Source: Clostridium aceticum
GTDB taxonomy: Bacteria; Bacillota; Clostridia; Peptostreptococcales; Natronincolaceae
NCBI RefSeq assembly: GCF_001042715.1
Contig: NZ_CP009687.1
Location: forward strand, 3,029,418-3,093,417
Length of the DNA: 64,000 nt
Reading direction: 5' to 3'
The notes below the pieces were generated by a model, which saw nothing but the letters and a program-made list of their open reading frames with translations, was not told where the DNA came from and did not search any database. A program made the position numbers and the translations under genes. Position 1 is the first letter of the stretch; the number at the start of each line of letters is the position of its first letter. This document shows positions 58,183-64,000 of this stretch, piece by piece.

Positions 58183-59442
58183 TTAAGAGACCGCATTAAA
58201 GTTTTCCAGATCCATTTCTCTGATCATGGAAGTTTCCAAGGTTTTTTTACCGACACTGCTTCTGGCAAGAGACAGTCCCAGTACAATCCAGAACAAAGGC
58301 ATCAGATGAATTCCTTCATAATGAAACAGTCCTTGTACAAGATAAACAATAATCATTGCTGCTAATTCATCCCCACTTCCCCTTACTAAAACATATCCTA
58401 TAAAAAACACGTAAGTTGCCAAAGCAAAAATGCCTAAAGTAACAGCTATTTCCAAATACATACTGGGAGATTTTTCCATAAAAGATGAGGACAACATCCT
58501 TCTTACATGATAAAGGTGGTCAGGACCTATGCCAAAAGACCAACTGTTGGTGAAGAATTCCAGCGTCTTTTTCCACAGCTTTATCTGAGCAAGAGGAGCT
58601 TTTATACCTACCTTGCTTTGCAAATCTAAATATATATTACCAACTGCAAAAATCAATGTAATTGCCGATAAAGTTCCCCCTAAAATAAACCAATGCTTTT
58701 TTTGCCCACGGGAGAAATACTGCACTGCAATAAATAACCCTCCCACAGCACCTCCTAACCAAGCCCCCCAGGTAAAACTCACCAAAAGGCCTCCATAGAT
58801 TACAGCAGCTGCTGCCAGCCACAAAAAACGTTCTTCAGAAGTAATATACAGATAAAAGGCTGCCGGCAACATAAAGGCTGCATAAGTACCGTAATAATCT
58901 GGGTTACCCATTGTGCCGTAAGCTGTCATCCCCTTGTGAAAAGCATCCTGAGGCACCAGATTCACCCCTAAAACCTGAAGCATCGTCAACAAGGAAACAA
59001 AGGCTGCCACAGCCACCATAGGGGGGATCAGTCTAATGCCCCAGTCTTCTCGGCAAGCCAAAAGAAATAAAATAATGCAAAAAATATAAGAAAAAAAGCC
59101 TGTATAGAAAAAAGGCGCTCCCATCCATGCCGTTAGAGGATATGCCCCCAGTGAAGAAGCTATTAGAGCAAAAAAGAGAAAGACTCCTATAGGAATGAAA
59201 GCCCGGTGTCTGATACCAGTTTTTTCTTTCAGCAAGATAGCTAAGGCAAATATGGACATCACAGCTAAGGTCATATATCGGGGTGCATAATAATAATCCA
59301 GAGGATAATCCGGTAAAAATGGTAATTTAATTTGTAGGGGAACCACCATCAGAGGATACATCACCCCCATGAATAAAAGAAGAAGAAAACCAGAACCCAT
59401 TTGCCGGTATCTACTCCACAAAGTCTTTAAAATTACAGTCAA
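58183..59442 (-). CDS. O-antigen ligase-like membrane protein
   Basis: A 419-residue protein with about 11 membrane segments and the Wzy_C-family signature GNPDYYGTYAAFMLPAAFYLY. Relatives transfer or polymerise glycans in the outer leaflet; some (PglL/TfpO types) glycosylate pilins. Being placed between two prepilin genes fits a pilin O-oligosaccharyltransferase, but the family is divergent. TTG start behind GGAGGTGG. Confidence 0.75.
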   Translation of the reverse strand: MTVILKTLWSRYRQMGSGFLLLLFMGVMYPLMVVPLQIKLPFLPDYPLDYYYAPRYMTLAVMSIFALAILLKEKTGIRHRAFIPIGVFLFFALIASSLGAYPLTAWMGAPFFYTGFFSYIFCIILFLLACREDWGIRLIPPMVAVAAFVSLLTMLQVLGVNLVPQDAFHKGMTAYGTMGNPDYYGTYAAFMLPAAFYLYITSEERFLWLAAAAVIYGGLLVSFTWGAWLGGAVGGLFIAVQYFSRGQKKHWFILGGTLSAITLIFAVGNIYLDLQSKVGIKAPLAQIKLWKKTLEFFTNSWSFGIGPDHLYHVRRMLSSSFMEKSPSMYLEIAVTLGIFALATYVFFIGYVLVRGSGDELAAMIIVYLVQGLFHYEGIHLMPLFWIVLGLSLARSSVGKKTLETSMIREMDLENFNAVS

Positions 59443-59524
59443 AGCCCACCACCTCCATGCTTGTTTTTTTATAAATAAAACAGGGGGATGGGTGCCGCAC
59501 CCACACCCCTGTTATGAAAGCAGA

Positions 59525-60466
59525 TTATTGAATCGTCCAAACAGTTGGTACTGTTCCTACTACATCACCCTCTGGGCAGAAGGTAGAGAACTGAAAAGCT
59601 TCCTGTACTTCAAATATATTGATATCTTTCTCTTGTCCAGTTTCAGATATTACAGTAATTTCATCTAATGCATCAGTTATTGGATCTCCTGAAACAGGAT
59701 CAGTTAAACTATCTACAGTAGCCGCTAATCTAGGTAGAACGATGCTATAGTTGCCAAAAGCAAAATGATTTTCTCTTCTGATGGCATTAGGGCAAAGACC
59801 AGCAATTTCAATTTGACCGCTTGTTACCAGTTCACTATCAGGACCAACCCCTAAAATAATACGGTATGCTAAGTCTGGGTTACGATATTCTGCACCAGAC
59901 ACTAAACTATCAAAATCCCAAGCAGTACCATCAAATCCTGCTGCCACCATAAGTACGGCAAGATCTTCTGCAACTTCTGCTCTTTCCATATGTGTTCCAT
60001 GAGTATCATCTCTACGATGATCCCCATCAACCGTTTTAGAAAGGTTAAGGTTGCGTACATGGCTGATACCCATAGCTCTGATTTCAGCTGCCTCTTCGTC
60101 ACTTAAGTAGTGAATTTTTGCTTGAAGAGAATCTTCAATCTCATGAGATAAGTCTTCTTTTCCGTTTGTTGCATCTGAATCGTCATATTGTACCTCATAA
60201 ACTCCATCAGCAGTTTCTGCAATTAAGTTAATCAAGTCGTTAGGAAGTTGACCTGTCCTCTCAACAAAAGCCGCCGTCACCTGCCGTAATCTTGTCTGGT
60301 TGTTGTCACAAATAGTATCTGCCGCTCCTGCACCAGCTCCCGCTAGACGAGGAGCAATCATAGCTGCTAAAAAGCCCATGATAGCAATTACGATGATTAA
60401 TTCAAGTAATGTAAAACCTCCGTTACCCTTTAAACCCATTAATAACTTTCTTAATTTCTTTTTCAT
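59525..60466 (-). CDS. Type IV prepilin
   Basis: A 313-residue prepilin: a basic leader ending KGNGG, cleaved before FTLLELIIVIAIMGFLAAMI, with Glu5 of the mature protein kept. The head is larger than usual and has cysteines in CDNNQ, GLCPN and TFCPEG. First gene of the pilus operon and thus candidate major pilin. A strong terminator lies in its leader, and the T-run sits between AAAGGGG and the ATG, so both transcription and translation could be controlled there. Confidence 0.88.
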   Translation of the reverse strand: MKKKLRKLLMGLKGNGGFTLLELIIVIAIMGFLAAMIAPRLAGAGAGAADTICDNNQTRLRQVTAAFVERTGQLPNDLINLIAETADGVYEVQYDDSDATNGKEDLSHEIEDSLQAKIHYLSDEEAAEIRAMGISHVRNLNLSKTVDGDHRRDDTHGTHMERAEVAEDLAVLMVAAGFDGTAWDFDSLVSGAEYRNPDLAYRIILGVGPDSELVTSGQIEIAGLCPNAIRRENHFAFGNYSIVLPRLAATVDSLTDPVSGDPITDALDEITVISETGQEKDINIFEVQEAFQFSTFCPEGDVVGTVPTVWTIQ

Positions 60467-60472
60467 AGATAC

Positions 60473-60511
60473 AAAAAAACCCCTTTCTAAGAATTAGTTT
60501 TCTCAGAAGGG
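60473..60511 (-). terminator. Leader terminator before the prepilin gene
   Basis: Minus-strand stem CCCTTCTGAG / CTTAGAAAGGGG with one bulge and T7, ending 7 bases before the ATG. A rival hairpin GGTTC-N7-GAACC at 60526-60510 shares the CC of its 5' arm. This is an attenuator layout. The leader upstream (to about 60660) includes GGTACCTG and CGGGTCTGG but matches no riboswitch class I know. Confidence 0.75.
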
Positions 60512-60757
60512 TTCACCCGCAGAACCGCCTTCAATTTTAAAATTTTTTCCTCATGACTGATTAATAATTGACTTAAAATACCTTCTTCATTATAACTTCA
60601 GGTACCAGACCCGACAGTTTTCCCTCTTATACCTCGTCCACATCACCCCCCTTATTAGATTAAATCGTCCATCCACAGAACCATTTTAAAGTTGGATAAT
60701 ATTTTTCTTTTCAGATGCTTTAATCTGACAAAGAAAGTAAGCTGGTTTTACAACAAC

Positions 60758-60961
60758 TTAAAGAACAGCCTTCTTATTCAGGCTTTCCGGAATCCAGTCT
60801 ACTACGTAACGATACTGCTTTCCGCAATGGATAATAACTTCTTTTTGTCCCTTTTTTAGAATTCTCATCTCAATTTTCAATTCCCCGTAGCCTTCGTGAT
60901 AGAATAGAGACTCATACAGCTGTCGCACTTTTTCTAAAACCAATTGATTTTTATCCAACAT
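60758..60961 (-). CDS. Small conserved-looking cytoplasmic protein (67 aa)
   Basis: ATG close behind GAGGAGGGGG. The basic protein (KVRQLYESLFYHEGYGELKIEMRILKK split by no membrane segment) looks like a small alpha-beta fold and keeps one cysteine (IIHCGK). It lies upstream of the prepilin leader on the same strand, so may be the true first gene of the pilus transcript. No family recognised. Confidence 0.65.
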   Translation of the reverse strand: MLDKNQLVLEKVRQLYESLFYHEGYGELKIEMRILKKGQKEVIIHCGKQYRYVVDWIPESLNKKAVL

Positions 60962-61110
60962 ACCCCCTCCTCATAAAAGTGTACTGGTTTCTGATTGAAT
61001 TGATAAAAACACCTAGTTGATTTGATTATGAATTTCATTCTCATAAACATATTAGCACGCTTTCCTATTTATGTCAATATTTTCTTAATTTTTTCTTAAT
61101 TTTTTATTTT

Positions 61111-61125
61111 CAATAATAATTATTG
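61111..61125. promoter_or_regulatory. 7-1-7 palindrome, possible Fur/PerR-type operator
   Basis: CAATAAT-A-ATTATTG is a perfect 7-1-7 inverted repeat sharing the TAATNATTA core of Fur/PerR boxes, 130 bases before the membrane protein gene. Its outer bases differ from the Fur consensus, so binding is uncertain. Confidence 0.4.
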
Positions 61126-61254
61126 GGATTTCTTTATTTGCTAATGATTATTATAGGATTTTGGTGGGAATAAATATAATAAGTTGTGTTGCAAAATTGT
61201 AAGTTCAGTATTCACATAAATTTCTCGATAAATGTCCTTAGAGGAGAGAATCCT

Positions 61255-61569
61255 ATGAATATTTTTTGGAGATGGATAAAAATTTTTGGTCTGTTAAATC
61301 TACTAGATTATATATCTACAATGATGGGTATAAGCATGGGGGCTGTAGAAATAAATTCTTTTGCAAACTATTTTATACAAAAAGATTCTCTTTTTCATTT
61401 CAAAGTAGTAGGCTTTGTATTATTGGCTGTATTCCTTTACAAAATTGCAAAAAGAAGTCTGACAGACTGTGAAAAAACAACCAGACTATTGAAATACGGT
61501 TCTTTAGTCTACACATTAATTGTATTGAATAATTTTATGGTATATTACATTCAGTTTTTAGCTCAATAG
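61255..61569 (+). CDS. Small DUF5658-like membrane protein
   Basis: A 104-residue protein with three predicted membrane segments. The motif NLLDYISTMMGI...EINSFANYFI resembles DUF5658-type proteins (LNxxDxxxT...EINP). ATG at 61255 follows GAGGAG; the longer frame to 61186 has no ribosome site. Function unknown. First of three plus-strand units with palindromic operators. Confidence 0.65.
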   Translation: MNIFWRWIKIFGLLNLLDYISTMMGISMGAVEINSFANYFIQKDSLFHFKVVGFVLLAVFLYKIAKRSLTDCEKTTRLLKYGSLVYTLIVLNNFMVYYIQFLAQ

Positions 61570-61666
61570 GACAATATGAACAATCGTATCAGAGCTAAGA
61601 CTCATTGAATTGTACTGTATTTCAAGATATCTTAAAGAAAGTTTATAAATCATTTATACAACAAAA

Positions 61667-61712
61667 AAGCCGGCAAAACTGCTCCTTGCAGTCTTGTCGG
61701 TTAAATTTTTTT
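61667..61712 (+). terminator. Intrinsic terminator
   Basis: Stem AGCCGGCAAAACTGC / GCAGTCTTGTCGGTT with one mismatch, then a T-run. It isolates the small membrane protein from the thioredoxin operon. Confidence 0.9.
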
Positions 61713-61733
61713 GAGGGGTTCATGAACTTTTTA

Positions 61734-61775
61734 TTTACTATTTTTTTCAGCGTGATATAATGATAATAAGTATCA
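61734..61775 (+). promoter_or_regulatory. Promoter with overlapping Fur-like box
   Basis: TTTACT, 16 bases, TATAAT (61756-61761), immediately followed by TGATAATAAGTATCA (61761-61775). The latter matches the 7-1-7 Fur consensus TGATAATNATTATCA at 13 of 14 positions and covers the transcription start. Iron-dependent repression of the selenothioredoxin operon is the inference. Confidence 0.65.
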
Positions 61776-61805
61776 ATTAATAATGAAGCTAAGGGGGGAG
61801 TACTG

Positions 61806-62243
61806 TTGGGACGTAAAGAAAAAACATTTGTATTAATGATTGTATTAGCTTTAGTAATTGGAGTTTTGGCTAAACCTTATCTCTTTACTACAAAAAAAAC
61901 CTTTCATGTAACTGAACAACCATATCAGACCTATCAAGAGGCATTGTCCGCTGGAAAACCTGTTTTTCTAGAGTTTTATGCTGTCTGGTGACCTGCCTGT
62001 GTGTCAATGGAGCCCGTGATTTTGGCTCTAGAGGAGAAGTATGATGATGAAGTAGCTTTTATTATCGTCGATGTAGATCATCCCCAAAGCGAAAAACTCA
62101 TAGAAGCCTTTAATGTCAGTTCTATTCCTGTTTTCTTCTATATTGACCCAAAAGGCAACATCGTAGGTAATGATATTGGCAGCAAATCTTTTAAACATAT
62201 GGAAGAAAGAATTTTGAAGGATTTGCTTGGTAAGAAAAAGTAA
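61806..62243 (+). CDS. Selenocysteine-containing thioredoxin-fold protein (TGA = Sec at 61989)
   Basis: Membrane-anchored thioredoxin-like protein of 145 residues if TGA 61989-61991 is read as selenocysteine. An N-terminal membrane segment (about 8-24) precedes FLEFYAVW-U-PACVSMEP, where Sec replaces the first cysteine of the WCxxC redox site. The frame stays open after the TGA through IIVDVDHP and the cis-proline loop SSIPVFFYID to TAA. A terminating TGA exactly at the catalytic cysteine is far more likely Sec than mutation. A hairpin TGGAGCC-N9-GGCTCTA (62008-62030) is a SECIS candidate. TTG start behind AAGGGGGGAG. It pairs with ccdA downstream. Confidence 0.85.
62008..62030 (+). promoter_or_regulatory. 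Candidate bacterial SECIS hairpin
   Basis: Seven-bp stem TGGAGCC/GGCTCTA (one G-T pair) with loop CGTGATTTT, starting 17 bases after the TGA. Distance and size suit SelB-dependent recoding, but bacterial SECIS elements vary, so this is a candidate only. Confidence 0.5.
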
Positions 62244-62264
62244 GTGTCAAGGGAGGCGTTATAT

Positions 62265-62954
62265 TTGGATATTTTTTTTACAGAAACAATATCGCAAATA
62301 ATAGCTGGTAAATCAATATTAACAATATTGATGGTTTTTGGAGGTGGGTTCGTAACCAGTATCAGCCCCTGCCTCCTGTCCATGCTGCCGGTTATGGTGG
62401 GTTACATAGGTGGTTATGATGATCATGCCACCAGAACTAGAGGCTTTAGCTTGTCTTTTGTCTTTGTTCTGGGTCTAGCAACGACTTTTGCCATTTTAGG
62501 ACTGGCTGCAGCCTCTTTGGGTCTTGTATTCGGTCAGATTGGTGCAATCTGGTATTATATACTGTCTGCAATAGCAATTATTATGGGTTTAAACCTGTTT
62601 GGTGTGATTAGCTTTAAAATGCCCGGTCTAAAAAAGATGCCCCTTAAACTCAATGGTTACTCAGGGGCTTATCTAATGGGACTTTTTTTTGGTCTGGTAG
62701 CCTCTCCCTGTGCTACTCCCGTACTTGCAGTAGTCATAACTTATGTAGCCCTGCAAAGAGAATTAGCTTATGGTAGTTTTTTACTTTTTGTTTACGGACT
62801 AGGCCATGGACTTCCTTTGATTATAGCAGGCACCTTTACTGCTCTGTTAAAAAAGCTGCCTATAGTACAATATTATACACAATATGTTCACTATTTCAGC
62901 GGAGGAATATTAATCTTCCTAGGGCTGTATTTGCTAAGCCGTGTAAGTTGGTAA
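62265..62954 (+). CDS. ccdA: CcdA/DsbD-type transmembrane thiol transporter
   Basis: A 229-residue protein with six membrane segments that passes electrons across the membrane to an extracytoplasmic thioredoxin. The paired cysteines are present in TSISPCLLSMLP and GLVASPCATPVLA. I chose the TTG at 62265 because GGGAGG lies 8 bases upstream; the GTG at 62244 has no site. It lies 21 bases after the selenothioredoxin, its likely partner. Confidence 0.88.
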   Translation: MDIFFTETISQIIAGKSILTILMVFGGGFVTSISPCLLSMLPVMVGYIGGYDDHATRTRGFSLSFVFVLGLATTFAILGLAAASLGLVFGQIGAIWYYILSAIAIIMGLNLFGVISFKMPGLKKMPLKLNGYSGAYLMGLFFGLVASPCATPVLAVVITYVALQRELAYGSFLLFVYGLGHGLPLIIAGTFTALLKKLPIVQYYTQYVHYFSGGILIFLGLYLLSRVSW

Positions 62955-63061
62955 TTAGCTATATAAATATACACTAACATCACTCCTTTGTTTAGGGTCA
63001 TTGTGTACATCTATTCCTCATTTATTTTGCAGATTATTACTTCAGTTTTTACTAACTATTC

Positions 63062-63187
63062 ATTAGCGTTAACTTAAGCCATAATTTGTCATCCTGTGTG
63101 AAGCGAAGCGGAGTCGAAGGATCTTAATGTTAGTAAAATGACAGTTCGAGAGAATTTTGGTAATAATTGTATTAAGTTAACACCTAT
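63062..63187. mobile_element. MITE-like repeat, copy 2
   Basis: About 125 bp with imperfect terminal inverted repeats (GCGTTAACTTAAGCCATAAT and AATTGTATTAAGTTAACACC). It shares GACAGTTCGAGAGAATTTTG-type core with the copy at 9312-9420 (there GACAATTCGAGAAAATTTTG). The middle differs by an insertion including GAAGCGAAGCGGAGTCGAAG. Confidence 0.65.
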
Positions 63188-63224
63188 GATTACTATTTAA
63201 AAAGTACAATACCATAGAAAAGTA

Positions 63225-63282
63225 TAGACAACAACGAAACTTTATGATATTGTATCTTTAATGATAACGATAATTATTATCA
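63225..63282 (+). promoter_or_regulatory. Promoter with Fur-like box
   Basis: TAGACA, 17 bases, TATTGT (63248-63253), then CGATAATTATTATCA at 63268-63282, which matches TGATAATNATTATCA at 13 of 14 positions. The box lies just past the expected start point. Confidence 0.65.
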
Positions 63283-63310
63283 ATTTGTAGAGAAGGGAGT
63301 GACTTCAATT

Positions 63311-63439
63311 ATGAAAGTATTTTTAAATTTTTTCCTAGGTATTGTTTCATACTTCAAGAAAAAAAATGTCAACACTTGTGATTGTTCCGACTGCCTTTGT
63401 CATCAACCAGAAGGCTGTGGCTGCAAAGAAAATAAATAA
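63311..63439 (+). CDS. Six-cysteine small peptide (42 aa)
   Basis: ATG behind AAGGGAG encodes MKVFLNFFLGIVSYFKKKNV followed by a tail with six cysteines in the order CDCSDCLC and CGC, plus one histidine. The N-terminus could insert in or lie on the membrane; the tail is metallothionein-like and could bind iron or another soft metal. It has its own promoter, Fur-like box and terminator, so it is a real transcription unit. No named family recognised; FeoB-associated cysteine-rich proteins are loosely similar in design. Confidence 0.65.
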   Translation: MKVFLNFFLGIVSYFKKKNVNTCDCSDCLCHQPEGCGCKENK

Positions 63440-63494
63440 CATAAATATCATCATGTGGATAATATTAATGACTAAAAGCAATTTACATACAATC

Positions 63495-63532
63495 AAAAAA
63501 CCAGCTACATCAATATATAGCTGGTTTTTTCT
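63495..63532 (+). terminator. Terminator after the cysteine-rich peptide
   Basis: AAAACCAGCTA / TAGCTGGTTTT stem with T6, 55 bases after the stop. Confidence 0.9.
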
Positions 63533-63635
63533 TTTCTTTATGCTTCAAGACTTTTACTTCTTTGTGCAAAAACTATGAAATGCCATAAAAATCTGCATAA
63601 GACCTAAAATACAGTAGAAGTGTATTAGAGTAAGT

Positions 63636-64000
63636 CTATTCCCTTGGTAAATTAATTTGATCATATTCATGACAGATTTCTGCTTTTTGTTGTCCTTTTC
63701 TAAGAAGATGAAATTCTTTTTTTACCAATACAAGCACCCAAATAGTTATAACTACATCGATGAAAAAAGCACCATAATACACCCATTGAATACCAAACTG
63801 TTTTGGAAGGATCAGCATCACAGGTATATAGAAAATCACTTGTCTTGCAATCCCTATCATTGCGGCTGGCTTCCCTTTATTGATAGCAGGATAGAATGTC
63901 ATCATCATAAATATAACAGGTAATATAGGCAAGAGTGCCATAAAAATTCTAAAGTAAAATAAACTGACGGCATCAAATATTCTATTTGGAAACATTAAGC
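63636..64000 (-). CDS. MATE family transporter, C-terminal part (cut by window edge)
   Basis: About 120 residues with three membrane segments, including YFRIFMALLPILPVIFMM and the MATE-like GIARQVIFYIPVMLILP. The frame reaches the window edge with no convincing start, so the N-terminal three quarters lie outside. Confidence 0.75.
   Translation of the reverse strand, partial: LMFPNRIFDAVSLFYFRIFMALLPILPVIFMMMTFYPAINKGKPAAMIGIARQVIFYIPVMLILPKQFGIQWVYYGAFFIDVVITIWVLVLVKKEFHLLRKGQQKAEICHEYDQINLPRE

Noticed and set aside
60466-60660. c-di-GMP riboswitch or T-box before the prepilin gene
   Set aside because: GGTTC-TGCGGGT-GAACC recalls the 3' part of c-di-GMP-I aptamers, but the CGCAAAGCC and GCACAGGGCAAACC blocks are absent. 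No T-box GGTGGNACC or specifier stem is present.
61989-61991. Nonsense mutation in the thioredoxin gene
   Set aside because: The TGA replaces exactly the catalytic cysteine, the frame continues without other stops, and all later thioredoxin motifs are intact, so selenocysteine is the better reading.
63342-63578. 78-residue plus-strand ORF
   Set aside because: It has no ribosome site and overlaps the better-supported cysteine-rich peptide in another frame; its 3' end runs through the terminator.

Overview
The window reads as chromosome of a low-GC, Gram-positive, anaerobic, spore-forming Clostridia member. An Alkaliphilus/Natronincola-like organism is my inference. The evidence is strong AGGAGG ribosome binding sites, frequent TTG starts, cobalamin riboswitches, a UGA-encoded selenocysteine candidate, a sigma-K-like promoter and clostridial protein families. 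No rRNA, tRNA or CRISPR array was seen.

Layout. 0-3.3 kb (minus): a phosphonate-type ABC importer, phnD-phnC-phnE, with phnE a double-length fusion. 3.6-7.3 kb (plus): two DUF4183-type proteins, the larger behind a sigma-K-like promoter and so probably spore-surface. 7.3-9.3 kb: glutamine-dependent NAD synthetase. 9.5-41 kb (all minus): a very large transport locus with four NikA/DppA-type binding proteins, four permease pairs (one gene broken by an IS200/IS605 element), three ATPase pairs, three class I SAM methyltransferases plus a methyltransferase remnant, a heterodimeric ABC-exporter-fold pair, a MATE transporter and an AstE-like zinc deacylase. Two near-identical cobalamin riboswitches with terminators lead the operons beginning at about 32.6 and 41 kb. 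Two other attenuator-like leaders precede methyltransferase transcription units and share an unfamiliar motif, TTCTTG followed by a hairpin with loop ATGAA.

41-44 kb: glycerate 2-kinase and a DUF881 protein. 44-48.3 kb: two exported proteins with copper-amine-oxidase-like stalk domains (one with five FN3 domains) and a 38-residue membrane peptide. 48.4-60.5 kb (minus): a type IV pilus operon (pilin, O-antigen-ligase-like protein, an 895-residue pseudopilin with four repeated head domains, a PilM-PilN fusion, PilO, a frameshifted PilT, PilB, PilC, PilD) whose pilin is preceded by a strong terminator in its leader. 61-63.5 kb (plus): three small units with Fur-like palindromes, namely a small membrane protein, a selenocysteine thioredoxin with CcdA, and a six-cysteine peptide. 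The right edge cuts a second MATE gene.

Working interpretation: the 9.5-41 kb block is a B12-regulated acquisition system for cobalt, nickel or corrinoid. The NikA/CntA-like protein, the methyltransferases and the exporter pair raise the possibility of a small methylated metal ligand (metallophore) that is made, exported and re-imported. That chemistry is inference; the riboswitches, gene order and family motifs are visible in the sequence.
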